Shown here: positions 9,726-20,650 of the stretch, one piece after another
Layout: the number at the start of each line of letters is the position of its first letter
Position numbering within the stretch: the stretch's first letter is position 1
The notes under the pieces: generated by a model
The model's database searches: none
Seen by the model: the letters and a program-made list of their open reading frames with translations, nothing else
What the model was told of the DNA's origin: nothing
Made by a program: the position numbers and the translations under genes
NCBI GenBank assembly: GCA_023375785.1
Contig: SZWC01000822.1
Location: forward strand, 149,398 to 207,195
DNA: 57,798 nt
From: Penium margaritaceum
Taxonomy: Eukaryota; Streptophyta; Zygnematophyceae; Desmidiales; Peniaceae
Direction: 5' to 3'

Positions 9726-10264
9726 GTGCCGTGTTCCGCGACTTTCTTTTTGCAGTGGGCGGCATCGAACCTCTCCCACAACAAAAAATTATTGTTGTGG
9801 GCGCTTTCCAGAGAACATGTATGTACACACTGTTAAACCGAGCGGGCCCGCTGGATCCAGAAGCCTAAGAGAACTTGACAAAAATTCGTCAAGCGATAAT
9901 GTACCACCAAGAATTGAGCCAGGATCCCTTGGCCAGTGGAACGGGAAGTCGACGGCGACGCGAATTCGCGAGGCCGTCGACTTATCGGAGGGCCTCGCGA
10001 AGGGTCGCCATGCGACTCTCCGCGACGCCCGCTGGTCGATAAATGTATCGATACAATTCTCTTTTGGCTACCAATCCTGACATTTGTAGAGACGAAGTTG
10101 TCGTGGAGGAGGTTGGCCGGACACCCTCCACAACAAAATACATCCTGGATTTACGCATGATACATTTGTAGTGTGCCGAACCAGAATTCTGTCAGACCCA
10201 TACCTGCCACGTCATTGGCGGTAGATACAAAATGCAAAAAAAAAAAAGTCGCGGAACACGGCAC
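9726..10264. mobile_element. Candidate MITE-like insertion with about 30-bp inverted ends
   Basis: The left end GTGCCGTGTTCCGCGAC (9726-9742) is the exact reverse complement of the right end (10248-10264). The match extends inward imperfectly as CTTTCTTTTTGCA against TGCAAAAAAAAAAAAG. GATC occurs just outside both ends (9721-9724 and 10266-10269), a possible 4-bp target duplication. Inside are a perfect 10-bp-arm hairpin at 9775-9801 and a 38-bp compound palindrome at 9946-9983. No coding capacity is recognised. It interrupts GypA gag, which supports an insertion. Confidence 0.6.
9946..9983. repeat. Compound palindrome (nested hairpin)
   Basis: Perfect outer arms AAGTCGACGGC and GCCGTCGACTT enclose an inner perfect palindrome CGCGAATTCGCG (9959-9970). 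It lies within the MITE-like insertion and could extrude as a cruciform. Confidence 0.85.
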
Positions 10265-10608
10265 AGATCCTCCCCTGGGCCACGTTTCGTCTCCACGGCA
10301 AGGCATCCACCTGGTTGGGCAGTCGTCGCTCTGCCACATTTGACGATTTCGAGGCGGGTATGTGTTCTTATTTCAAAATTGGCAGTCGATATGCCACCAA
10401 TGAGCTGGAGACGGTTCAGATCCACCAAGGGGAGACGGTGGGTGAATATGGCATGCGGGTGAAAATGCTCCACAACCGCGTCCTGGCAATGTCGGATGAA
10501 GAAGTGGCCCACAACTTCATCAAGGGGCTGCCCGAGGTGCTCCTTGACCGCATGATGGCAAATCAATACGCCAATCTGGTGGTGGCCGAGGAAATGGCCA
10601 AGGTTTGA

Positions 10609-11397
10609 AAAGAGGCGTTGGCAGAAGAACGAGGGTGCAACAGAAAGGAGCAGGAGTATTTGCAGTACAAGTCGGAGAACGCCGAACTGCATCAGCAATT
10701 AAAAGAAGAGCGAGGGGAGGAAGCAGGGGGACGGACGGACAACAAACTTACCATGGTCCCCGCCGCCGACCGTCCTACACCACAACTCTTTGCCACATTT
10801 CCGAAGCTGCCAAACGACTCCCTACCGCCTCTCTCGGAGCCCATCAACTTCTCCAACCTCACTCTTGAGGGCTCTACTGACCTCCTCGCCAATCCCCCGC
10901 TCATGCGTCATCCACCGTTCGATGGGGGAAGTAGATTTGAGGCCAGAGGAAAAAGGGGAGCCAGCCGAGGGGCTGGCAAGGGAGCGGGACAAGGCCCCAT
11001 GCCCATGCAGCCATACCGGGTGGTACAACATCTGGCACACATATCCGCCCACATCTCTGTGGCGGACGATGTGCGCACCTCAACTGCGGCCCATGTGGAC
11101 ATACTGGCATTCCTCAATGCCAATCCGGCCGCCGGAGCAAGATGTGGGACTTACGCGGGCGGCGGCATCAATATCACGATGTTCGACATCATCATCCCCA
11201 CCGACCATCCCGTCCTACTCAAGGATGCCGACGGCACCATTCGGCATCGACAAGAGGAGAATTTCCCCGTACCCACTGTTGCTGGCAACCTTCCTCAGGA
11301 GGCCTATTCCACCCTTCGTGCGAAAGTGTCCCTATCCAATGGATATTCGGCAGAGGCATCATCGATACCGGAGTGGGGCAGTGCGCGGGTGCGTTGA
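10609..11397 (+). pseudogene. GypA gag C-terminal part
   Basis: Same frame as the upstream gag core after TGA 10606. A charged, probably coiled-coil segment (KEQEYLQYKSENAELHQQLK) comes first, then Pro/Ser-rich sequence and a GARGKRGASRGAGKGAG-like basic stretch. No CCHC knuckle is visible. The frame ends at TGA 11395; the protease is read in a different frame, so a frameshift lies near 11300-11350. Confidence 0.6.
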
Positions 11398-11645
11398 CGA
11401 CCGTCGACTGCATGCGATGGACCCCATATGTGAAGCCGACAAACTTCACGTTCGGCACACCCTCTGGCCAACAAGTCCAGCCGGCCGGCGTGCTCCGGTT
11501 GGTACCTGTCACCATCGGCTCGGTTACTCGGTGGGTCGACCTCACGGTCACGGGGGCGGGTAATTACGATCTACTCGTGGGCAATAGTTGGCTGAAACCC
11601 AACCAATGCGTCATCCACTATGCCCTCGACCAGCTCTTTGTTTGA
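11340..11645 (+). pseudogene. GypA aspartic protease
   Basis: In frame 3 the sequence has RGIIDTGVGQ near 11352, an Asp-Thr-Gly active site. It ends with GNYDLLVGNSWLKPNQCVIHY, equivalent to the ILGMDWL region of gypsy proteases. The frame stops at TGA 11643 and continues in the same frame into the spacer. Confidence 0.65.
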
Positions 11646-11759
11646 CAACCTGACGGTACGTACGAGGCTGTCCAAGTCACATGCCTCCGGTCGGGCCGCC
11701 GTACGAAGGCAAAACACCTTTTGGATATGTCCGACCCGACTGTCCTGTCTACACCAATG

Positions 11760-12060
11760 ATCGGTACTACTTCAGCGGCACCCACGGTCGGCACGGCTCA
11801 ATCTGCTCCATCTGAACTGTCTGTTCCATTTGCATCGACGGTCGGCACGGCTCCACCGGATCCATCTGCTGCACTATTCCATCTGCATCGACGGTCGGCA
11901 CAGCTCCATCCGCTCCATCTGCTCCATCCGTGCCATCGGCTCCATCGGCTCCATCTGCTCCATCTTCTCCACCTGCTCCATCTGCATCGATGGTCGGCAC
12001 AGCTCCATCGGCTCCAGCTGTTCCATCTGCTCCAATTGCTCCAACTGCACCAACGTACAA
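11760..12060 (+). repeat. Ser/Ala/Pro-coding short repeats in the GypA PR-RT spacer
   Basis: Short units close to GCTCCATCT are interspersed with about three copies of CATCGACGGTCGGCAC (near 11833, 11888 and 11985). In frame 3 part of the array reads as repeated APS. Similar GCTCCATCA units occur in the CopC leader (30161-30201). Confidence 0.8.
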
Positions 12061-12294
12061 CTTCGCAGACGCTTCCATCATTACCGACCTGACATCACAG
12101 GGATTCAAAGATCCAGATGCTTAGGCCTGGTAACTTGTCTCGTTGGCCGTTGCCCCTCCTCCATCTTCAAAAGAGGGCCCCACTGATATCGTGGGCGTCT
12201 CTAATACATTTGATCCGGTTTGACGGGCACAACTGCTCTTACTTGTTCGCAGTTTGACTGGGGTGTTGTCGCTACATACGACAGATCAGGGCGA

Positions 12295-13033
12295 AGTTGA
12301 CACCATGCACCAGATCGATACGGCACAGCATCCACCGGCCGTGCAACTAGTCCGCCGGTTCCGCAAAGACACCAAGGAGGCCATCCGCAAATAATTCCAG
12401 GCCATGCTTGACGCTAACATGATCATGTTGACTTCGTCACCATACCGAGCCAACATCGTGATGGTCCTCAAACCGGATGGGACATGGAGATTCTGCATTG
12501 ATCATTGCGACCTGAATCGTCAAACTGTCCAAGACGCCTTTCCTATGCCATACGTTCAAGATGTTCTGGACGCACTCGGGGCTGCTACCTACTACTCCAA
12601 ACTCGACGTGCGCGTGGCCTACCATGCCATCCGCATGCACCCTGAGAGCATCGCCAAAATGGCGTTTGCCACTCCCGACGGCCAATATGTTTATCTCCAC
12701 ATGCCCTTCGGGCTTCGCAACGCACTCGGGGCTGCTACCTACTACTCCAAACTCGACGTGCGCGTGGCCTACCATCCCGTCCGCATGCACCCTGAGAGCA
12801 TCGCCAAAATGGCGTTTGCCACTCCCAACGGCCAATATGTTTATCTCCGCATGCCCTTCCGGCTTCGCAACACGGGTGCCACATTCCAGCAATTGGCCCA
12901 GGAAATCCTTTGGGGCGTCCCATTTGTGCGTGCATACATCGGTGACCTCACACACTTGGGAGGACCACCTGGACCACGTTCGCCAAGTACTCGCTCAGGT
13001 CAAACTCAGCAACCTCAAAATCAAGGGTTCTAA
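12295..13033 (+). pseudogene. GypA reverse transcriptase with internal duplication
   Basis: Frame 2 carries the gypsy RT landmarks SPYRANIVMVLKPDGTWRFC, YYSKLDVRVAYHAIRM (motif A Asp present), MAFATPDGQYVYLHMPFGL, and a motif C reading YIGD where YIDD or YVDD is expected. The first catalytic Asp is therefore Gly. A 150-bp tandem duplication (12571-12870) repeats 50 codons including motif A. TAA at about 12394 and a frameshift near 12950 add further damage. The continuation LDHVRQVL...KCLLGAEAFEFLGHLVSKAG is read in another frame. Confidence 0.85.
12571..12870 (+). repeat. 150-bp in-frame tandem duplication in GypA RT
   Basis: Units 12571-12720 and 12721-12870 both begin CGCACTCGGGGCTGCTACCT and are about 96% identical by eye, with roughly six differences. 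The length is exactly 50 codons, so the frame is kept. Duplicate motif A would not fit a normal RT fold. Confidence 0.95.
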
Positions 13034-14059
13034 GTGTCTTCTTGGTGCCGAGGCGTTCGAGTTTCTTGGCCACCTCGTGTCCAAAGCCGGGATCCACACA
13101 GACCCAGAGAAAATCGCAGTTGTCGTCAGCTGGCTCGACCCGAATCAACGACTCACGTCCGTCGCTTCACGGGGTTCGCTGGATTTTATCGGCGTTTTAT
13201 TCGTGGTTTTGCCAAGATTGCTGCCCCGCTCTATGACCTACAGAGCCCCTTGACGCCATTGGATTGGAAGCCGGTCCACCAATCAGGGTTCAAAACGCTG
13301 AAGACGGCCCTCGCGGATGCACCAATCCTTGTCTTTCCCGATTTTGGGAAGTCGTTTTTACTCGCAACCGACTTCTCCCACGATGGCTTGGGGGCCGTCC
13401 TCTCCCAGGACATGGACAAAGGGCACGAAAAAGCCGTCACCTTCGCCAGCAGGGTCACCCAAAGTGCGGAGGCCAATTACCACGCGTGCAAGGAAGAACT
13501 CCTTGCTGTTGTCTTGGGGATCAAACATTTCCACGATTATTTCAAAACCGGCGATGCTTTCATCCTTGTCACTGATCACACGACACTGCAGTGGCTCTGG
13601 ACTTTGCAAAACCACGCCGAGGTCGTTATGCGCTGGGCGCTCCTCCTGCAGGGCTACAACTTTACGGTACGCTACAAGCCGGGCAAGGAGCAAAACCATG
13701 TCCACGCCCTATCGTGTCCGCCCCTCCTGGAGGGCCCCACGTTCTGCATGATGGGTGACGAGACCCACGACCCTACCAACGCAACCTCACCGCAGGTGCC
13801 GGAGCTACCCGCAGACCGGCCACTGCCGCCGCCCACAGTGGCGCCACCACGTCCACGGTCGGTGGGCAGTCCGCCGCCACGTCAGCTCCAGCCACTGCAA
13901 ATCCTTCCGCGACCGGGACCAGCCAGCCAGGGAACGGCTGTTCCTGGTGCTCTGAGCCAGCGGGCCCTCCTCACACCCGATGACGCTGCCGGGATTGCCA
14001 AAACGTCTACCACAGGGACTGCTTCTCCGCACCCAAGGGATCCCGTACCTGCTGCGTAG
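13034..14059 (+). pseudogene. GypA RT thumb and RNase H
   Basis: The recognisable part starts about 13130 with RRFTGFAGFYRRFIRGFAKI. RNase H motifs follow: LLATDFSHDGLGAVLSQ, the HACKEELLAVVLGIKHFHDY segment, LVTDHTTLQWL, and YKPGKEQNHVHALS (usually ADALSR). Before 13130 the coding sequence is in frame 3. After about 13700 the reading becomes a Pro-rich tail leading to a G16 homopolymer at 14099-14114. Confidence 0.85.
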
Positions 14060-14220
14060 CCTGCCGCCCTATCCTTCCGGACTGGGAGGTCCGCCATTGG
14101 GGGGGGGGGGGGGGTGGTTTTGGTACCCACTAAAAAATTTCTGTCCCGAAACGTCCCTGCACGGGCCATCCCGCCCTCAAGGGGGAGTCCCATGCCCCCG
14201 TTTCCTCCACGTCCCCGAGC

Positions 14221-15740
14221 TTGACCCCGGCCACATCACTGCCCTCCTCATCTGCCCTGGCAGCCACATCAGACATCGGCAATGACGCCATGACATGGGA
14301 CAGTGACGAAGCCGAGCCTAATGCAGAACACACGTGGACAGGTCCCTCTCCGACCAACGATCAGGCGGGACAGGATGTACACGACGACACTCATCTCGCC
14401 ACTTTTCTGGCGAGTGGCAAAGTGGATGCAACATGGACTGCTGGGGAAAAGAGCAGGGTTATCGAAAGGGCACGCATCTATTCCGTGGATGACGGCATCC
14501 TGTATCACCGGGCCATGACCCAGCATGGGTCCTGCAGGGTACCACCGGTCGCCGAGAGAGCCCAACTCATCAACGACATCCACAAAACCTCCGGTCATTT
14601 CGGATGGATCCGGATGTACTCGCTCTTGGTACCCCACTGCTGGTTGTATGGGATGCGCGAGGAGGTCTGCTGGGTCGTACAAGCATGCTGGGAGTGTGAA
14701 GAAAAGCGGGTGAAGTGGAAAGCTCAGGTACCGCTCCAGCCAATGGTCATTCGGGGGCCGTGGGAGCGAGTGAGTCAGACCCTCGGAGCCGTCTGATGAG
14801 GGCCATCGGTACAAAGTACGGTGAGGCTCAGGCGCTACACGGATGCGGGAGTAAGGAGGCCACGACGTACCTTTTGGAGTGCATCATTGCACACCACGGA
14901 AGCAGCACGGTGGTGCACACGGACAACCACCAACAGTTCAAAGGGAAATTTGCCGAGTTACTTGACAACCTCGGCATCAAGCATATCACCTCCCCTCCGT
15001 ATCGGCCACAGGCTGCCGGACAGGTGGAACGGTGGAACGGAACCGTAAAATCCGCCCTAAAGAAAACCACTACTCGCCACCCCACGGGATGCCACATCAA
15101 ACTCTACCTTGTCATCCTCGGCTACAATAGGAGCGTACAGGGCACAACCGGAGTTTCTCCTTTCTACCTGGAGCACGGTCGACATCCCCGCTTTCTCTCC
15201 CTCCACGGTCAGTCCTCTCCTTCTGCTGTGGAAATCCAGGAAACAGATGTAGACATCAAGGCGGCGGCCGCGTTCGTCAAATCAAGGGCCGCCGTGTGGG
15301 CTACCATTGAGAGCACGGTCCAAGTTTTCCTCGAGCGAGCAGCCCGGCAAAACATCGATGTGTACGAACGTCGCAATCCGACCGTTCCCGGGGGGCCGGA
15401 ACCCCTTGGCATCAGCACACACATATGGCTCCACCCTCGCAAACGTGAGATGGTCGGATGTCACCAGCCGGCTTTCTATTGGACCATCATGGCCGAGAGT
15501 ACCACCACTATTGCCATCAAAGGGGATGGACCGGAGCTGTATACGGTTCACCGCGACAACGTTCTGCCTTGTCGTCCCTCCGAGCCCAGGCCCCCTAACA
15601 TGGTGGCATGGGGCGGGAGGTATGCCCCAGAAGACAAAGAAGACAAAGCTGATGTCAGCGACACCGAAAACCGCCCAATTGCGGAAGGGACCGCCCTCAA
15701 AATCCTGAACACAGGCGGTGACACTCCTGCGGAGCATTAG
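14221..15740 (+). pseudogene. GypA integrase with part of the catalytic core deleted
   Basis: The zinc-binding domain is present in frame 1, with HKTSGHFGW supplying two His and CWECE two Cys. Right after WERVSQTLGAV the frame breaks. The expected strand with the first catalytic Asp is missing, and sequence resumes near EAQALHGCGSKEATTY. The second Asp (VVHTDNHQQF) and the Glu (GQVERWNGTVK) are visible in frame 3. A C-terminal domain follows to TAG 15738. No chromodomain is recognised. Confidence 0.82.
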
Positions 15741-15792
15741 TGACTCGAGAGGGAGCGGTGAAAATTTCATGCCTCAACTGCCTTTTTCCGAT

Positions 15793-16295
15793 TGTCTACC
15801 TTTCGGTGGTTTGGATTTGAGAGGGTTTGCGATGCTTTGTTTCCAGCATTGTCTGATATCGGGATAGCAGACGGGAAAGGAATGCTTGGAGAGGGAGAGC
15901 GAACGCTGGTCTACGGAGGGTCGGCAAAGGCTCGATCAGCGGGCAAGAATAAGCAAAGGTTTGCAATGGGTACGGGAGAAGGGTGATGAATACAAATAGC
16001 CTTCCCACCAACAGGACCTACGGCTACAACGGAGCGCAGGAACCCGGAGATTGAAGCTGCGGAAAAGTGTCCCGCAATCACTGGGTGACTGCCACCCGAC
16101 CTCCAGAATATCTGACATCCAATCAGAGGTGTCACGCATTGGCCAATCAGATGGCGGAGAGTGGCGGGAAAATCCTGCGGGTGATGTGTGTGGAAGAACT
16201 GTGCACCATGACCATAGAGGGCACGGGCCATTGTGGATCAAGTGCGAGGTGTAGGACTCTGTAATGTTGTCAGTTGAAGATTCTAGTCATGATTG
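15793..16295 (+). repeat. GypA 3' LTR
   Basis: Pairs with 8040-8529; similarity starts at TGTCTACCTTTC and ends near TAGTCATGATTG. A purine run GAGAGGGAGCGG lies about 40 bases before the assigned start, so the true edge could be earlier. Confidence 0.78.
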
Positions 16296-17204
16296 CCTAG
16301 TTGGCTTGACTTAACCCACATGACCTGTTGCACTCTCTCATCGCATGCGGGAATAGTTGCCAATTATAGGTGAACGACTTGAGTGATCGCTGACCCTTTG
16401 GCTGAGACACACACAGGTGAAAAAGTTGAAAAAATGTATGGGTTGTGACAACATCTGGAATGCATAGGCTAAGAAACAAAGGAGTGTAATAAGCCTTGAT
16501 GAGAGCCCGCATCCTGGAGACAGAGATGTACCCTACGCCCTGTCATCTCCATTGGACCATAATGCACAAATGGGGAATTGGGGAATGAGAATCCAAATGA
16601 GAAAAGTCTCCTAAGCTTTGGAACAAGCCACCGAGTGCCCAGATCTCGACTGTCGTGAAAACATGCAATACACCCAGAAAACGTCCAGAATTCATGTTCT
16701 ACCACCACCAATAAGCCAAAGCTGGGCAAGCTAGGCCTCCCAAGATACCGGACCATGTTACCAAGCGGCCGGACCTCGGCCACATGCAGACTATGCAGGA
16801 CAGACCAAAAGTCAGTAAAGACTAGGTCAATCAATATTGGGTCTCTCGTGGTATGAGTACAAGCCACAATGTATCTGGGTCTTGACCATAGAGAGAATAC
16901 ACAACCTGTCAGAGACAATATGTGGTTAATCATCATAGGGTCTCCAAAGGCATTGGTAGAGACCACCAATTGCCTGGGTCTTAATCATTGAGAAAACCTT
17001 CTCAACCATGCATGGGTGAACTAGGTGGCTAGAATGAACGAGGCGTGTCACAGAAGAAGTGATGCGACTGCTGGGGCATCATCGGGGCAAGCTGAGGAGA
17101 TCCGATCACACAACACTTTCTGACAGTCAGACAGCTCAAAGCCTGTACACCAACACTCACCCTGCATTGCAAGAGCTGTCAACAAGGTAGTAGCTGCGCA
17201 GATA
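16296..17204. other. Spacer between GypA and GypB, no gene recognised
   Basis: About 0.9 kb with no domain or RNA gene that I can identify. A 166-codon minus-strand frame (16469-16969) has no recognisable motif. The only structure seen is an imperfect direct repeat at 16827-16996. Confidence 0.6.
16827..16996 (+). repeat. Imperfect direct repeat, two 71-bp units 99 bp apart
   Basis: Units 16827-16897 and 16926-16996 share AATCA, GGGTCTC, TAGAGACCAC/ACAAGCCAC and CTGGGTCTT in the same order, about two-thirds identical by eye. Function unknown. Confidence 0.55.
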
Positions 17205-17209
17205 CATAT

Positions 17210-17973
17210 TGTGAACCGGGCGCGGTGTGCTAGGCTCAACTGGATGGTGTAGGCACCAACTGGCGGCAACGGCGACTAAGGGGAGGCTAGTGCACACCTT
17301 CCCGGGTTTGCGGAAGTGTAGGATCATCTTGAGGGAGCACGGAAACACGTATAGAAAAGTGGTAGTAAACTGTATTCGTTCAAGTATCAACATACAAGAC
17401 TATATGTACATGATGACACATCATAGGAGACCCGGGGTCGCCGAGCCGTGCGCGGCCTTGTACAGGCAAAAGATGAGTACTATTGACTTATCACCATGTA
17501 GCTCATCTTCTCAGCTTTCCAACACACCAAGAACCGCGCCATTCCGTGGAGGAACGGCCGAGATATGGTTGTTTCCGTGAACCACGGCAATCTGCCATTG
17601 GAAGCACCACTAGCGGTGGTGACAGCCGCCCGAAGCGCCCTTGCTGGTAACAACACATCGGGACGCCATTCCAAAGTGCCCTTGGCCTTCAATGATCCTT
17701 AAATCATTGAATATCCGGGCCCTATGGTGCGATTCAGCTTTGTTGAGTCTTCTGAGGGTCGAGCCTTGGTCCTTGGGGATGAATTTCCGTCACTTGTTTT
17801 CCCCTTGGCCGGTCCAACTTTCGGCTGCGTAACTTCCTCAATTCTTGATGGATCGACCCTGTTCTTGGGTCGATCTTGCACGGTTTTCCTGTAGATTCTA
17901 AATATATAGTCATGTTTCACATGAAAGGAAAACTCAAGCCGTAATTAGTGCCTTTGGCAGTGTCCGGCTTACA
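17210..17973 (-). repeat. GypB 3' LTR
   Basis: In element orientation it runs TGTAAGCC to GGTTCACA, pairing with 22803-23568. It is bounded by the polypurine tract on one side and the CATAT duplication on the other. Confidence 0.95.
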
Positions 17974-17989
17974 CTACCCCCCCTCCCGT
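17974..17989 (-). other. GypB polypurine tract
   Basis: Minus strand reads GGGAGGGGGGGTAG directly before the LTR start TGTAAGCC, just after the terminal TAA of the pol frame (17990-17992). Confidence 0.88.
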
Positions 17990-19501
17990 TTAGGAGCGAG
18001 CCGTCCTAGTTCGCTCTTGATACTCTTGGAGGATGGCATTCACCCAGCCAACTTTGAAGTTGCAGGCAGGCTCCCAAGATTTGTGGGCTGCATTGTAGCC
18101 CTTCAATGTAATGAGGTACTCCCATCCACGACCACGACGGCGGTGGTCGAGGATGGCCTCCACCTCAAACTCTTGCTCACCCTCCATGACTACCGGAGGG
18201 GGAGGCTGAGAACTGCGGTCCGGAAAATGATCGATCGGATCGTGGTAGAGCTTGAGCTTGGAGATGTGGAACACGTCGTGGACGGGCATGGAAGGTGGAA
18301 GAGCCAACCGCACCACCACGGGTGTCCGCATTCCGAGCACCTCAAACGGACTAAGCCACCGGGGTTTCAACTTGTCCGATCAGACCCCGCGAAGCTTGAC
18401 TTGCGCGTTTTCTAGAAGCACATGGTCACCGACTTTGAGCATTGCATCGATGCGTTGGCGGTCCGCTTGCACTTTCTGCTGCTCTTGCACTTTTGCTAAT
18501 GCATGCCGCATTGCTGCCCAAATGTGCTTGAAGTCACGTGCAGTAGACTCCACCGTGGGCAGGTTGCTTGCAACGTGCAAACTGATGGGTGTGGCGGGCA
18601 CCGTCCTGGTCACCACCTCAAATGGCGCCTTACTAGTGGATGCGGACATGGCGGAGTTGTATGCTAGTTCAGCGACCGGCAACCGCTGGGCCCATGTCGT
18701 CTCAAACGGATCACCCACTATACGGAGGAGCTGCTCGAGCGTCTGGTTCGTCCGCTCCATTTGTCTGTCAGTTTGGGGATGAAAGCTGGTCGACAGCTGC
18801 ACCTTGCTGCCATACCACTCCATGAGTTCTTGCCAGAACTTACTCATGAAGCACGGATCATGGTTGCTCACAATGGACCACGACACACCATGGAGACGCA
18901 CCACGTGCTCGAGGAACAGCCAAGTCGTGCACTCCGCGCTCACCATATCACGTGTCGCGATGAAGTGTGACATCGTGCTGAAGCGATCCACCACCACCAA
19001 CACCGAATTGTGACCTGCCGCTTTCTGGGGCAAGCCCGTGATGAATTCCATGGAGATGTCTTGCCACAGCTGCTCGGGGATGGACAAGGGTTGGAGGAGA
19101 CGCGGGGTCTTTGTCCTCCGTGCCTTGTGGCATTGGCACACGTCACAGCTCCGGCACAATTCAGCCACCTCCGACGACATGGTGGGCCACCAAAAGAAGC
19201 GAGTCACCGTCTACAATGTCTTGTTGGTGGAGAAGTGGCCGCTTGGGCCACTGTCACAGCACTCCTCCAAAATCAGCTGCCAAAGCTCCGGCACCGCTGG
19301 ATCCACCACCTGCTGCGTGCCGCGTTGTCGCTAATACAACGCCTTGAAGAAAAATCTCCAAGGGTCGTACTCCCCATGCACCTAGTATCCCTCCGTGAAG
19401 AGCTTCACAAGGAAAGCATCCCCGTGGATGGTGAGAGACGCAACCCGCATCATTAAGTCCGGTCGCCGTGAGAGTGCGACGGCTTGGTTGATGCGACCTG
19501 G
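17990..19501 (-). pseudogene. GypB integrase with C-terminal chromodomain
   Basis: The zinc-binding region near 19150-19280 has SGHFSTNKTL and CRSCDVCQC, but the first His is Cys (ECCDS). In the core, ISMEFITGLP has Glu where the catalytic Asp is expected, and SNHDPCFMSKFW has Asn where the second Asp is expected. Glu is kept in DRQMERTNQTLEQ. A chromodomain near 18080-18210 reads EFEVEAILDHRRRGRGWEYL then WEPACNF. In chromoviruses this domain guides integration to marked chromatin. In-frame stops are TAG at 19382, 19331 and 19211 and TGA at 18380. The frame ends at TAA 17990. Confidence 0.9.
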
Positions 19502-20650
19502 TCAGTACACGATCTCATAGTTGAAGTGTGACTCGAGGTACTCCACCAAACGCGCTTGCCGCCTGCTCATGGTTGGATGCGTCTTGAAGTACTTCAACGC
19601 GTGGTGGTCGGTGTAGACCATGCACTTCTGCGCCTTGAGGTAGCATTGCCAGTTCTTGAAGGCTGTGACCACGGTGAGCATCTCCTTGTTGTGGGTGGCA
19701 TAGTTCAGCTCCACCCCACGCAACTTGCACGAGTAGTAGGCGACCGGCTGCGACACGTTGCCAAAGTCCTGCAAAAGGATCCCACCAATGGCCATGTCCG
19801 ATGCATCCATTGCCATTTCAAACTCACGGCCGCTCTCGGCCAAGTGCAAGGCCGGTGCAGAGGTTAGATTCCTCTTGAGATTCTCAAAGGCTTCTTGTTT
19901 GCTAACTCCCCATCTCCACTCACGATCCTTACGAGTCAGATTGGAGAGTGGCGTTGAAACTCTTGCATAGCCAAGGATGAACCTGCAGTAGTATTTGCAA
20001 AAACCAAGGAAGACTTGCACATCATGCACACTACGCAACTTTGGCCACTCTTGCACGGCCGACACATTGCGCGGGTCCATGGCAATCCGTCCATTGCCAA
20101 TGATGTGTCCAAAGAATTAAACTTCCCCCACCGCGAACTCACACTTAGAGAGTTTTGCAAAATGTTTCTCCATCCCCAAAATCTCGAGGACCTTCACATG
20201 CTTCTCATGCTCCTCCGCCGTCTTGCTATACACCAAGATTTTGTCGAGGTAAACCACCACAAATTCATTCAAGTACGGCCTGAAGGTGTTGTTCATCACC
20301 GGCATGAAGGTGGCCGGCGCATTGGTCAACCCGAAAGGCATCTCGAGGAACTCGTAGTGACCATAGCGGGTACGGAAGGCCGTCTTTTCCACATCATCTG
20401 TTGCGATGCGGATCTGATGGTAGCCAGAACGGAGGCCGATCTTTGTGAAGAAGCGAACTGCATGGAACTAGTCGAAGAGCTCCTCGGCTCGTGGAAGTGG
20501 GTACCGGTTCTTGATGGTCAACTCGTTCAACGCCCGGTTGTCCACGCACATGCGCATCTCCCCCGTCTTTTTCTGCACAAATAGGACAGGTGTAGCATAA
20601 GGAGACAAGGACGGACGGATAAAGCCCTACTCCATCATCTCAGTCAGCTA
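19502..20650 (-). pseudogene. GypB reverse transcriptase and RNase H
   Basis: RT landmarks in order are [40 protein letters not shown], motif A reading [32 protein letters not shown], and motif C reading [10 protein letters not shown]. Gly replaces the motif A Asp, and Lys replaces the second motif C Asp, so polymerase activity is lost. RNase H follows with MAMDASDMAIGGILLQ, NYATHNKEMLTVV, VYTDHHALKYF and INQAVALSRRPD. In-frame stops are TAG at 20648, 20627 and 20468 (Gln expected by family consensus), TAA at 20117 and TGA at 19502. Confidence 0.92.

Larger units (their letters stand above)
9281..10608 (+). pseudogene. GypA gag core, split by an insertion
   Basis: The left part, about 9618-9730, reads LKDLPSFKGGGDEDPHAWC, typical of a retrotransposon Gag opening. 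The right part, about 10275-10608, reads FRLHGKASTWLGSRRSATF, then a segment with QIHQGETVGEYGMRVKMLHN and FIKGLPEVLLDRMMANQYAN, matching the retro-Gag core. About 540 bp of inverted-repeat-flanked DNA (9726-10264) separates them. The right frame ends at TGA (10606), after which the same frame continues. Confidence 0.75.
8040..16295 (+). mobile_element. GypA, Ty3/gypsy-type LTR retrotransposon, degenerate
   Basis: Two related LTRs (8040-8529 and 15793-16295) flank gag, protease, RT, RNase H and integrase in gypsy order. The coding region carries several frameshifts, a TIR-like insertion in gag, an internal RT duplication and a deletion in the integrase core. No convincing target duplication or standard tRNA PBS could be assigned, and LTR edges are approximate. 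It is more damaged by indels than GypB or CopA1. Confidence 0.88.

Noticed and set aside
10192..10698. 168-codon minus-strand frame across the right end of the GypA insertion
   Set aside because: Antisense to GypA gag, whose plus-strand motifs are recognisable.
16469..16969. 166-codon minus-strand frame as a gene
   Set aside because: No domain or start context, and it overlaps a diverged direct repeat. No support beyond length.
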